Assembly (NCBI GenBank): GCA_037176845.1
Contig: JAYKXP010000179.1
Span: 22,012-86,011 of the forward strand
Source: Paramarasmius palmivorus
Lineage: Eukaryota > Basidiomycota > Agaricomycetes > Agaricales > Marasmiaceae
DNA length: 64,000 nucleotides
Direction of reading: 5' to 3'
Of this stretch, positions 37,165 through 47,306 are shown piece by piece. Within the stretch, counting starts at the first letter, position 1. Every line of letters starts with the position of its first letter. Position numbers and translations under genes: made by a program. The notes below the pieces were generated by a model. That model did no database searches. It saw nothing but the letters and a program-made list of their open reading frames with translations, and had not been told where the DNA came from.

Positions 37165-37702
37165 TTAATTCTTGCACAATTACAGAAAACATGTAATATG
37201 AATGTAGTATTACAGGGAGTGATCTGGGGGCTTGGGGAACCTCAAAATCGAATTCAGGATGAAAAAGCACTTAAGAAACAATCCAGAGTTCCAGGAAATC
37301 CCTCCACTGTAGCATGAGATATAAGATAATTATATCTATAGGCTTACAGATAACTCACTCTCAGTATATCTTCCACTGCATTTTCTGACTTTTTCATTCA
37401 GCTCTATAACCACAAGGGGGGTAGGTAGTAAGTTGTATTTGCATGCCCTGAACATGTTTCCAGTCATCACAAGCCATTCCCAGTACTCTCTGAGCCTTTA
37501 TATTAAAATAGGTGTACTTGAGCATCCAACTACTACTATGTGTATTGGACTCAAATGTGAATGAATTTCCTTGGACCCAGACTGATTTTCCATCATTTGA
37601 ATTGTTCTGAATTCCAATTCTGATGCTTCCCAAGGTGCTCCCATCAGTACCTGAAGTGTTGTGATAATGCAGAGGGAGAGGAAGGGGGTTTTTGGGAATA
37701 GG
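37165..37702. repeat. Palindrome 1 spacer, two different element tails
   Basis: The left part (to about 37,322) continues the element as seen inside palindrome 2 (CTTGCACAATTACAGAAAAC, then CTGTAGC-TGAGATAT). The right part (37,394-37,700) is unrelated and holds an open frame on - that runs into the right arm. The two element copies therefore end differently at the centre. Confidence 0.7.
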
Positions 37703-38994
37703 TGCATCTGGCATGAGGATTCCTGTCATGATATCCATGGAGGCACTGGGAATTACTGTTCTATGCATAGTGAAAGGTCTCTCATTCACTTTTGGTGATT
37801 TTAGGAGCAATCCCCATGCTCCAGTACACAAAAACCCCTAAAAATGCGATTTTTTATGTATTTTTTATGTAGCAACATACAGATGTATTCAAAAAATGTG
37901 CTTTCATGGTAGGAAAGTGTATTTTGGGTGCCTGAACTCGATTCTGAACTCCCCCTGGTGCTGGGATGCTTCCCTGAGGTGCTATTCATGGATTACTGGT
38001 AGTATTACATAACTGTACAATACATTGGATTGAACAAGGTGTTGCACATACAGGAGTGCTTGGGCAAGTATATGTTCATCATCTATACACCCTAGAGTGG
38101 GTTATGAACAAGAATTAGCCCATCCCAATCATTCCCTGTGGTATAGTATTACCAATGTCCAAAAAAAGCGAATTTAGCTGTAATAAATCTGGAAAAATAG
38201 GCAGCTCTCCAGGATTGTAAACCCATCAAGGGGACATATATATCATCCCTCATCCACAATATCTAAGCCATAGCTGCATTAAATCTTATCCTGTAATTTT
38301 ATTCCCCCAATTTCGGAGATTTTCAGTATTTTTGATATTTAAGCACCATTATCTCACTAATCCATGTACTATGTGGTATTCCCAGGCTTGTATTTAATGT
38401 ATCTAGGTCCTCCAACTTACCCCATGTCAATATCTGGCCTATAGCCTATGATTCAATAGCCTATTCTCAGATTACACCCTGTTTATACTGCTTTTTTGTA
38501 TATAATATTGGTTCTGAGCAGTGTGGGAATGCTCCTCTAGCATAATAGAGCATAATACAATTTATTAGCACAAAAATCCGATTTTTAGTAGCCCATTCTG
38601 TGCTATAATAGCCCCCCAGTGGCTGGATTACAGCCCAGAGAGTGTGGGAATTTTAAAAGCCAAAAAAGCGCAGCTATTTGGCCCTGCTAGAGTGGGACTA
38701 TAGTCAGTACACACATATAATATGGTAAAGGAACCATGGATCAGTGGATATAGTGTCTGCGTGGAATTAGGATCTGAGATCTTTGATGCTTAGTAACAAT
38801 TTTGTTAGTCTCAGGTTCAATCCTCCGGAGCACCGGATTCTGGAGCTTTCCAATCCCGGGAAGCTCCAGGAGCTCCGGGATGCTGTCTATCTACTGGTAA
38901 CATCATTGGTAACTGCTCAGCCTAGTTTGCCCTCAGACAGCTTTACGGTTGTTACCATTGTGGATGCATCAGCACCAACTGGTTCATACCATAG
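37703..38994 (-). repeat. Palindrome 1, right arm (AT-rich element)
   Basis: Inverted copy of 35,873-37,164. It ends at CCATAG (38,994) facing CTATGG at 35,873. Beyond these ends the flanks are only weakly similar, and no clear target duplication was seen. Confidence 0.9.
38737..38823 (+). other. tRNA-like Pol III box pair, right arm of palindrome 1
   Basis: A-box-like TGGATCAGTGG at 38,737-38,747 and B-box-like GGTTCAATCC at 38,814-38,823, followed by a GC-rich hairpin-prone stretch (GGAGCTTTCC...GGGAAGCTCC). This is the layout of a tRNA-derived SINE head. The box spacing is longer than in a typical tRNA. Confidence 0.45.
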
Positions 38995-39340
38995 GTTCAT
39001 GTATCAGTGAGAACCATACAGGTGAACTCACCAGTGTCGGGATGACCGGGACTGCTATGAAAACTGGAGGTTTAGCGATAGTTTCCAAGCAAATGCTTTC
39101 TGAGCAAGCAAATTCATACAAATTCAAGGAATCTGACAGCGTCCCAAGCGAAACCATGTGGAAATCAGCCCCAAGTAACGGAAAACAAGCGCAAGATCAC
39201 GGAAATAAGCAAAAGCGGTCTCAAGCTGAACGGGCCGTTTTGCTGATGCACCTTCCAATGCGATCGCTCGACGGCATATTCGAGCAACGCTCACACCTAC
39301 ACTCTGCCTCGGCTGGCAGAATAGCCGGGGAACCCCATGT
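38995..39340. other. Spacer between palindrome 1 and block C
   Basis: No gene recognised; a 132-codon frame on + starts within the palindrome arm and is not supported. Confidence 0.4.
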
Positions 39341-40210
39341 ACCCTAGGTCACTAGGAAAGCTCAGAACCTAAGCTTGGGGTATGGCCAAGGAGAATGGCA
39401 TAGGGAAGAGGCAAGTTTCGGGACAGGATAAGGGCAGAGAGCTGACTGTCGCCGCCTGACCGAGATCGTTGTGTATCGAGGAGGCATTGTGTGGGTGTCG
39501 TACAGAGACGCGAAGGAAAACGAAGAACGTTCTTCCTAAGCTCGTTTGGAGTGCGTTGGGATTGGGAGCATGCACGAGTGCGGTAGAGGCTAGATAATAT
39601 AGTATGAGGAACAAGGCTGGGAGTCTGGTGGAGATAGTTGTCCTGCAGAGTGCAGTGGCGACGACATACGTCCAGCGTGCGGAACAGGTTAAGAACGCTG
39701 CTGGAAACCTTGTAGTGCTGATGGAAGGTAGAGAAAAGATAAGCAAAATCCACGCTGCATGAAGAGTTAGAGCTGCAGCCCTAATTTGATTGGGTGTTTG
39801 AACTTGAACTTTGGGATTGGGACCAGGATGAAGGCGTCGGGGAGCGTGTCTGAGAAGGAGATATTGGAGTATTGAATTATCGATGGAAAGAAATTCATTT
39901 CTAAGGTATCAATATATCAATGGCGACTTGGGCTTGTACTTGGCTAAGAGAAGCGATGAGCAACGGTGAAGTACGTTGGAATAGTGTACATACCGGTTCT
40001 CCAGGTAGTCTTGTCATGCCCATAGTCATTAGGTGGTAACGCCGAGCTTGTATTACTTTGAGAAAGGGTTACAGAGGACAGATAAACATACCTCTATAGG
40101 CCCAGAGAGACGGTGCAGGAGCTAGGGACCGCTAAAAGATGCTGAGTGACGGTTCGAGAAGAAAAGCGCCGGCGGTAACACGCTTCGACTATGAGGGACC
40201 CCATTGGACA
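39341..40210 (-). repeat. Dispersed degenerate block C
   Basis: Matches block D around the TATCGAGGAGG stretch (39,470) and blocks A and B around 39,940-40,000 (GGGCTTGTACTTGG...GTACATACCG). It ends with a GCGCCGGCGG word at about 40,167. It lies directly outside the large transposon. Confidence 0.6.
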
Positions 40211-40308
40211 AAATTATCGATAGGTCAACATCACCATCAACGAGTTCTCACGGATGTCCAACTTCGACTGCACCATCCAACTTCGGGGGCAGCCGCGGGA
40301 GGAAACGC
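40211..40308. other. Left flank of the transposon with two minisatellite-like units
   Basis: CAACTTCGACTGCACCATC followed by CAACTTCGGGGGCAGCC resembles the 21-bp CAACTTCAACCGGAGCATGTC units beyond the right end of the transposon (59,100-59,262), in the same direct orientation. This suggests the element interrupted one repeat tract. Confidence 0.4.
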
Positions 40309-41065
40309 CCACGAAAATATGTGTAACTTGGCAGGAAAAAGATGTGAGCGGGCCCACATTCTCACGCACTTCGATACCTGTAAATTATAGACATACCTGT
40401 AAATTATAGACATACCTGTAAATTATAGACATACCTGTAAATTATAGACATACCTGTAAATTATAGACATACCTGTAAATTATAGACTCGATAAAATAAT
40501 TGATGGTTAGCGCCTAAAAGAAATGTCGTGAGAGGTTCTCAGGAACTGCGAAGTCCACAAAGTGTTCGCACGGTTCAGGAGAACTATGCTTCTCTCAAAG
40601 CGGTGTGCATAGGATGGTCCCAACTAAAGGTCCTCTTGGTGCGTTTTCATGATCTTTCGACGATTTGGCTTAGTTGCTCATAGCGTAACAAGGGTCTGTA
40701 GGGTGGTTCATAAGAACTGTCGGCGGCCAAGAGCGTCCCCGACAGTTTACATGAACTATCCAATGTTCTACCATATATTCCCCTGCGTCAACCATATCCT
40801 ACACAGAGCGACCAGTTATATCATGAAGACCGTTATCAATAGTCCTTCCTGGACATGGTTCATATGAACTATCGAAGACCTCATTCCTCCCCGGCAGTTC
40901 TTGAGAACTGTCGGAACTCTCCTCAGAGCTCCACGGTTCATGAGAACCACCTGAAGCACCTTGCGCCAAACGTATCAGAATGCCATTTCCACACAGCAAA
41001 CCCCCATATATACCACGAAGATTGTCTTTGATAGCTCTACCCGACGATGGTTCACAAGAACTGTC
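40309..41065 (+). repeat. Left terminal inverted repeat
   Basis: Reverse complement of about 58,365-59,081 with very few differences. The length difference of about 40 bases is explained by two extra copies of the 19-bp tandem unit on the left. Near-identity over 0.7 kb indicates recent movement or gene conversion. Confidence 0.9.
40375..40487 (+). repeat. 19-bp tandem repeat, six copies
   Basis: Six perfect units of TACCTGTAAATTATAGACA in a row, the last truncated by one or two bases. Lies 66 bases inside the left end. Confidence 0.95.
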
Positions 41066-42240
41066 AACGACCTCATATCTCACCAGCAGTTCTCGAGAAC
41101 TGTCGGAACTCTCCCCAGAGCTCCACGGTTCATGAGAACCACCCAAAGCACCTTGCGCCAAACGTATCAGAATGCCATTTCCACCCATCCAAACCCCCAC
41201 ATATGCCACGAAGATTGTCTTTGATAGCTCTACCTGACGACGGTTCACATGAACTGTCAACGACCTCATATCTCACCAGCAGTTCTCGAGAACCGTCGGA
41301 AGTCTCCCTAGATCTCCATGGTTCATGAGAACCACTCGAAGCACCTTGCGCCAAACGTATCAGAATGCCATTTCCACACGTCCAACCCCCATATACGCAA
41401 TGAAGACCATCTTCAATACCTCTACCCGACGACGGTTCACAAGAACTGTCGACGACCACATACCTGACCGGCAGTTCTCGAGAACCGTCGGAACTCTCCC
41501 CAGAGCTCCACGGTTCATGAGAACCACTCGAAGTACCTTGCATCAAACCTATCAGAATGCCATTTCCACCCATCCAAACCCCCACATATGCCACGAAGAT
41601 TGTCTTTGATAGCTCTACCTGATGACGGTTCACCTGAACTGTTGACGACCTCATACCTCACGAGCAGTTCTCGAGAACCGTCGGAAGTCTCCCTAGAGCT
41701 CCATGGTTCATGAGAACCACTCGAAGCACCTTGCGCCAAACGTATCAGGACACCATTTCCATACCTCCAAGCCGCTATATACACCATGTATACTGGTGTA
41801 TACTGTCTTCGTTAGCTCCTGACGACGGTTCACATAAACTGTTGGCGACCACATACCTGACCGGCAGTTCTCGAGAACTGTCGGACGTCTCCCTAGCGCT
41901 CCACAGTTCATGAGAACCACTCCAAGCACCTTGCGCCAAACGTATTAGGACGCCGTTTCCACACATCCTAACCACCATATACCCCTTGGAAATTATTATA
42001 CACACCACACCCTGAACGCAGTTCACAAGAACTGGTGACGACCTTTCGCGCCGCCTGTGGTTCTGAAGAACTGCAGTCATTTCACGGTTTTGTTTGGCAT
42101 GAATTCTTGGGCTATATGACAACGTCAACCCACTATTTCTAATTCTTCACACATTGTTCACCAGAACTGCACTTGATCTTGTCCGTTACTCGCAGTTCTC
42201 AAGAACTATGCTCGACAGTTCATAGAAACCGTCGTGTCAA
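40530..42240 (+). repeat. Left subterminal array of GTTC-N4-GAAC dyads
   Basis: About 27 sites of the form RGTTC-N4-GAACY, including the perfect palindrome AGTTCTCGAGAACT. From about 40,857 inward they come in triplets spaced about 40 and 40 bases, then about 112, giving a unit of roughly 192 bp repeated about six times. A GTATCAGAATGCCATTTCCA stretch lies between triplets. The sites resemble binding sites for a dimeric protein. Long frames through the array on - are by-products of the repeat. Confidence 0.9.
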
Positions 42241-42329
42241 CAATCAAACTCCGCCGTCACGCGCCAGGCGTTCAACTTGGTGTCATGCACTCTCAGTTGG
42301 TATCTTGCCTGCATATTCGCATATTCCCC

Positions 42330-43721
42330 ATGGCTAACACCCTGATACAGCCCTTGCTCAGTGGTATGATACTCTTTTACCACCCTTTTGTGTGCACTAA
42401 TGCTCCGCGGCAGATATCGAAGGTATTCCGGTGGTAATTCAAAATGACCTTCTGCGTGAAAAGGCTTCGCACCTGCGCGCACATCTGAGTCGTAAGACTA
42501 TCCTTTACTCTTCTGTCACTGCTCTCATGTCATTTAGGAGTTCATTGGCATGGTGGAAGCGTTCGGTACCACCAGCAACGAGTCGAATACCATTTGGAAA
42601 GCATGGAAAGGGCAGTCTCAGACGCAGAGGAGGCACTAGGTACAGTCCCCGCTATCCTAAACCGCATTACCATCACCTCATTCTTCAGGCGAGGTGTTGA
42701 ATCTTCTCTCAGAAACCACTCTGACCGACGGTCCGGACCCAGAGCGACGAGAATCCTATGCCACTGCAATGTCTCAGCCATCCTCCGTTGAAACCACCTA
42801 TACTGATGAGTCATACGAAGAACTCATTCGATCAATCCCCCTCTCTCCCAAAGGAGGACATGCTCATATCCCGACTCCGGAAATCATTGAAACCGTGAAT
42901 CCCCGCCATCTGGTTGATAAGGGAACACAAACCGACGACATCCCCAAGGCACACCCCAGTCATAGATCCATACTGACCAAAGAACCTTTCTTCCAAACGT
43001 TCTCTCGGAGCTCTGTTTTTCGTCCTTATTCCTACAACGAATCTCGGTTCAACCACACCCCCGAGACCAGTTCAGTTCCTTCAATCTCAGATATCCGATT
43101 AATCCCGACGAAGCTGCCCAAAAAGGCAACCACTCCGTCTTTTGCTACCAGGTCCCCGAAAGATGCGCGTATTGACGCTCCCAGTACTGCTCGCCCAGTG
43201 TCAAGATCGAAGGGGAAGGAAAAGGAAGTAGGCAGTGCCTACCTAGTACTCAATGGCAAAAACAATGTCCATCACGTCTATTCTGACTAGTAAGTTTCAC
43301 GTCCATTGTCTTCACACTCCAAACCCGTAATAATGCTTGTTCTGCAGTTCTAAGGCCAAGGCCGCTAAGGCCCACGGTTCTTCACTTATCCCATTTGCGA
43401 CTTATCAGGAGGCGCAGTTGGCCCTTGAAGGATGCATCCAATCAAACCTAGCCTCATATCTCGGTGATACACGCTACAAGAAAACATGGTTTGCCGTGCT
43501 CAAGGGTTCCCATACGACAGTGTGTCAACGGTCTGTGCTATGAGTTCAACGCGTAACTCTTCCGTTCTCATATGACTTTCACATCCAGCGGCGCTCTACT
43601 CAAGTCCATTGGCAATGAATACTTGGGGAAGTTGGTCCGTGATGACATCGTGCCGGCAGCCTCTGAGGAAGAGGCCGAATCAATCTATGTAGACCATATG
43701 CACCTGTACGCAGATGACTGA
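42330..43721 (+). CDS. Element protein with RNase H1 N-terminal (viroplasmin)-like domain
   Basis: Exons 42,330-42,363; 42,414-42,491; 42,538-42,639; 42,689-43,289; 43,348-43,530; 43,589-43,721; all junctions keep frame, giving 376 residues. The N-terminal third is predicted coiled coil (QQRVEYHLESMERAVSDAEE). Then comes a serine/proline-rich, disordered middle, and a C-terminal domain from about residue 250 with YLVLNGKNNVHHVYSD, then FATYQEAQLALEG. This Y-x-V-x-x-G-x...V-Y-S...F-x-T-x-x-E-A layout is that of the small RNase H1 N-terminal fold, which binds RNA:DNA hybrids or double-stranded RNA. No RNase H catalytic domain follows. Intact. First gene inside the left end, transcribed toward the transposase. 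Its role in the element is unknown. The start codon is the first that splices cleanly; the frame is also open upstream. Confidence 0.7.
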
Positions 43722-44229
43722 CTAGTATAAAAATGTTATTGTATATCTACATGAGATTAAACCATCGCAAAATGGCTGATGCTAATGGTTGAACTCGTTC
43801 TGACTTCGGACTCTGGAGTACGAACGACTGACACGTCACACATCACATGTCACACGCTTTCCGAACGACGACGACCACGGTTCCTAGAACTATCCCTCGG
43901 AACCCTTCCCGTGGATCCTTCACCTCCTTCATTGGGAGTATGATACAGTGTGTTTCGGCCATACTCTCGCATGAATGACTGATTAAAACAACCCTATTCT
44001 GCAGGTTCTCGTGGTTGTATCCGTTCGAACCGTTTGAACCATTCGAACACCATCAGCAGATGCAGTTTATATGAACTGACACAGTAGTATGTGTACGGAC
44101 ACTCCATCATATATTGCTACTCAACATCACACCTCTGCAGGGCATCCTGGGGCTCCATTAATTCCGAATCAACCTGTCTACTACAAGGGACAACTCGAAA
44201 CCGTTTGCTGCCAATCTCCTTCCCGGTAC
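43722..44229. other. Convergent intergenic region
   Basis: Lies between the stop codons of two element genes. A lone, imperfect dyad (GGTTCCTAGAACT, three-base spacer) is at about 43,880, and another imperfect one (GTTTATATGAAC) at about 44,067. No gene seen. Confidence 0.5.
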
Positions 44230-47213
44230 TCATAAGCCGGCCATCTTCCGAATTCGCATTCTGTTCCATATGGACACATAGTGCTTTATGAAGATGATCG
44301 CACGGTTCTGACGCATGTAGCTAACAGGCTTGCGAATCTTTCCTATCCCACTATTTCCACACTCGCCTGCACTGGAGTTGATCTTATCAACTTCACCATC
44401 AACCTCTCCGTGTGTGGAGAGGAACACCGCAGAAGAGCATTTACTATGCCCTTTTGCATGGAACCGGTCAATCAAGAAGTGAGTTCTGGAGAAAAACTCT
44501 GGTTCTCTGGTCATACAGTAAGGACCGAGCGCGCAAGCAAAGTCGTAAATAACACGTTTGGGGGCCTTGGGCCATCGGGTCACCAAAGCAGAGAACACAT
44601 CATTCCTACCTTCGCCCTTCGGGATGCAATGAAACCCGTAGCAGATGCTGTGTGGGCACCAAGCGCAGAGGAGACCTCCAGTGAGTCGCCGTTCACCGTA
44701 TGTCGAGTAGAACTTTGAACATTCACCCCCACGTTTAACATCTTTCTCAGGTTCGCTATCACCAGGAATCCTAGGATAAGCTGGTCGAGTACGAATCTGT
44801 GGTAGGCCATAGTAACAGCCAGTCTTCTAGCGTGAGCCGGGCCACACATCTTCTACATATATAAATGACTTACCTCCTTCCAGCCCGCCCCGCTTTCGGT
44901 GTAATTACAAATTGTCTCCAGGTTTTCATGGTTTCCCTCCTTTAACACCGACAACACTACCTCAGCACGATGTAACATCCATTTACATAGCTCCACTATG
45001 GGCACTGTGTGATGTGGCAGTCGAATCTCGTACTCTACCACGACCATCAATGCCGGTACATCCGTGAGTAGTGAAGCGTTGGCCGCTGAGGGACTCTCAA
45101 CGAATTGCCTCAGCGACTGTACGCCGAGCTCATTCACCATTTGCATGGCCGACTCGTTGGCACTCAGCTACAAGACAACATTAGTTCCCTTCTATCTTGG
45201 ATGGGTGTAGTGCTGTACCTGTTCGAATAGCACACGGTACCACCGCATCATTCTGACATCCAGTTCCCTCGTCGCTCCATATATGCCGTGCAGGAGGCTT
45301 GCCACAGGCTTCGCACCCATAGCTTCAAGCTCCCTCTCCAGTCTACTCAACTCCTCCAGTCGTTGCTGCTGTTCACTGCTTTGTGATGGCACCTTGTCAC
45401 ACCATCGTTTTACCCAGGCTGCAAGCTTCTCCCGTGTACATGGCCCTTTTGAACTACTGCCAGGTAGCCATTGAAGACCCGGGTGCCAGACACGGCTCCT
45501 TACCAATGGGTCTTGTGGAAGCGTGGTTGGCGGAGCCAGTGTTTCTTTTATGTGCCTTTTGGCAAACCCGGTCGTAACTCCATCAAAGATAACTGTGTCT
45601 GGAGCTATACCGCACCGTGGGCAAGACATATCTCCAGCCATCGACTGTAACGAAGCAAATGCAAACCAAGCAGCCTGAAAAAGATCTTCTCCAACAAACT
45701 TGTCTCCTCTCCCCGAGTATATTCGCGCCATGGCGACCACAAATGCCGCAAACGGTGTCTCGCTTCCCGTGTATCGGTTGGTGTAGTCATCCAGGAGTTC
45801 ATGAGTGAAAAGTATAGAGTTGTTGAAGTTGAAGACGCCAAGAGCTCGAGGGTCAGGGCCGACGAAACACTTCTGCACTGACGGGCAGCTGGGGCATGCT
45901 TGGATAGCGATATTGTGCTTCCTTCGACCTATAAGAGTGTAAATGGTGCACTCCCGCTGAGTTGTGGCTATCAAAGGATTGTAGAAGTGTTTTCTGCAAG
46001 CACTTCTTGAAGTGTTGTCGAGAGAAAGGAGTGGGGGTATTATGGTGTCTGGTGAAGGACGCCGATAGAGCTCGGGGTCTTCGGGCAAGCTAGCCCATTC
46101 CGGCGGCAGTATCGGAAGATAGGAGATTGCTTTCTCCTCCACTGATCTGGTGTTAGCCGAGTCCACTGTACACCATTATCAGCCAAGGGTCAACAAACTC
46201 ATGGCCCTACATACCCATATACATCTCATTCACCTCTTCCCAACCCTCCTCATTATCCACATCTTCCATGTTACCAACGATCACATCCAGAAGCCGCTTC
46301 GCTTTTCGTACATGTCCGCACAGTTGTCCTGCACATCTCACGCATGTCCATCTCCCCCCTCCCAAGTCCAGTCCTTCATATGTGACAATTGTACGACTGC
46401 GGATTGCATCTGAATGGTTATCGTACGCCACCGAAAATCGATTGATCCATGTTTCATCTTCTGTCCCAATCATCTTGCGAACGAAAAGGACAACTGAACC
46501 CTCTATAACTGGTATGTCAGTTATTCTCTCTTCGTTGATGCGATATTCAGACCTCAGACCTCACCTGTCTTCATTCCTTCCTCGTTCTCCCGGAATCGCA
46601 GATCACGAAAATCTCAGTAGTATTTCTTATGCCAACAGTCTCCTTGCTTTCCTTCAGGACATAGACAACTCAGGCGAACGTCAGTCTCTCCACTACACCG
46701 CACTTCAAAGTGGTAGTACGAGCTCTGAACAACGGTAAGCCTAACAAGCTATAAGGACAGAAACAACGCACTGACTGTTCCTATTCGTTGGTTAGCATTG
46801 AACCCTTGGACGACATACAGATATGTTGTCACCTGCACAAAAGAGATGTACTGTTCGTCCACCAACTGGATGAATTCGTCATACGCATCCTCTCCCGCTG
46901 TAAACTCCCACTCCATGAGTCTATTGGTGCACACGTCAAATGAATCTGTTGCCGCCGGTGGAGAAATAAACTCTTCAGTTGGAGGGCCTAGGACGTCTGT
47001 GCTCGACTGTGGACTTGTGTGCAGTTGGAAAGCTTCTGAAGATACATGGTGCTGCTTGCGTCGTTTGGTCGTGGTATTTTTGCCAGGTCGACTTGGTGCT
47101 ACTTTTTTGGTGGGACTCTTGATAGGATCCTGGCTGTGACCGGGATATCTCAGTTGTTTTTGTGGTTCTTCCGGACAGGGCTCCAATGCCCATGGTTTTT
47201 TTGCAGAAGACAT
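44230..47213 (-). CDS. KDZ-family transposase, one in-frame stop
   Basis: Exons on -: 47,213-46,833; 46,748-46,565; 46,508-46,215; 46,165-45,219; 45,167-44,874; 44,826-44,230; all GT-AG and in phase, 899 codons with the stop. Order: basic N-terminal tail; a SWIM-like zinc motif C155-x-C157...C165-x-H167; a second C-x2-C...C-x-H in exon 3; YLPILPPEWASLPEDPELY; CPRCG...VIFDGVTTGFAKRH (KDZ-associated cysteine cluster); CAWCPHSICYGFHC (C754-C767). Last is the RNase H-like core with VIYDFAC (D795), FLIDRFHAKGH (D820) and SAGECGNSG (E855), the likely D-D-E metal triad. This matches the agaricomycete KDZ/CxC5-CxC6 proteins along its length. It would cut and join the element ends in the nucleus. Codon 172 is TGA (46,614-46,616), where CGA would fit. 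No intron can remove it without losing the zinc motif. Confidence 0.85.
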
Positions 47214-47306
47214 CAACGTACCCCACTGATGACTAAGTGTCGCGTCGCGGTAACAAACCTGTAACAACGTGTAACATCCATTCACCCTCCTTCCATTATT
47301 CCTGGC
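47214..47306. promoter_or_regulatory. Divergent promoter between transposase and zinc-cluster gene
   Basis: Only 93 bases lie between the two start codons, so both promoters must lie here or overlap the coding ends. No TATA box is evident; two CCATTC-like words are present. A GTTC-N4-GAAC site is not seen here. Confidence 0.5.

Noticed and set aside
40375..40487. Possible CRISPR array
   Set aside because: The 19-bp units are head-to-tail with no spacers, and the organism is a eukaryote.
41130..41787. Long open frames on - with repeated GNGILI / GSHEPW segments
   Set aside because: They are created by the roughly 192-bp tandem unit of the terminal array, occur in both arms, and change with each repeat copy.
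42330..43721. Viral (viroplasmin) or retroelement origin of the RNase H1-N-like gene
   Set aside because: No reverse transcriptase, protease or RNase H core is nearby; the domain is common in basidiomycete nuclear genes.
46268..46738. 156-codon open frame on +
   Set aside because: Lies antisense to transposase exons 2-3, which are supported by motifs and six phase-matched junctions.
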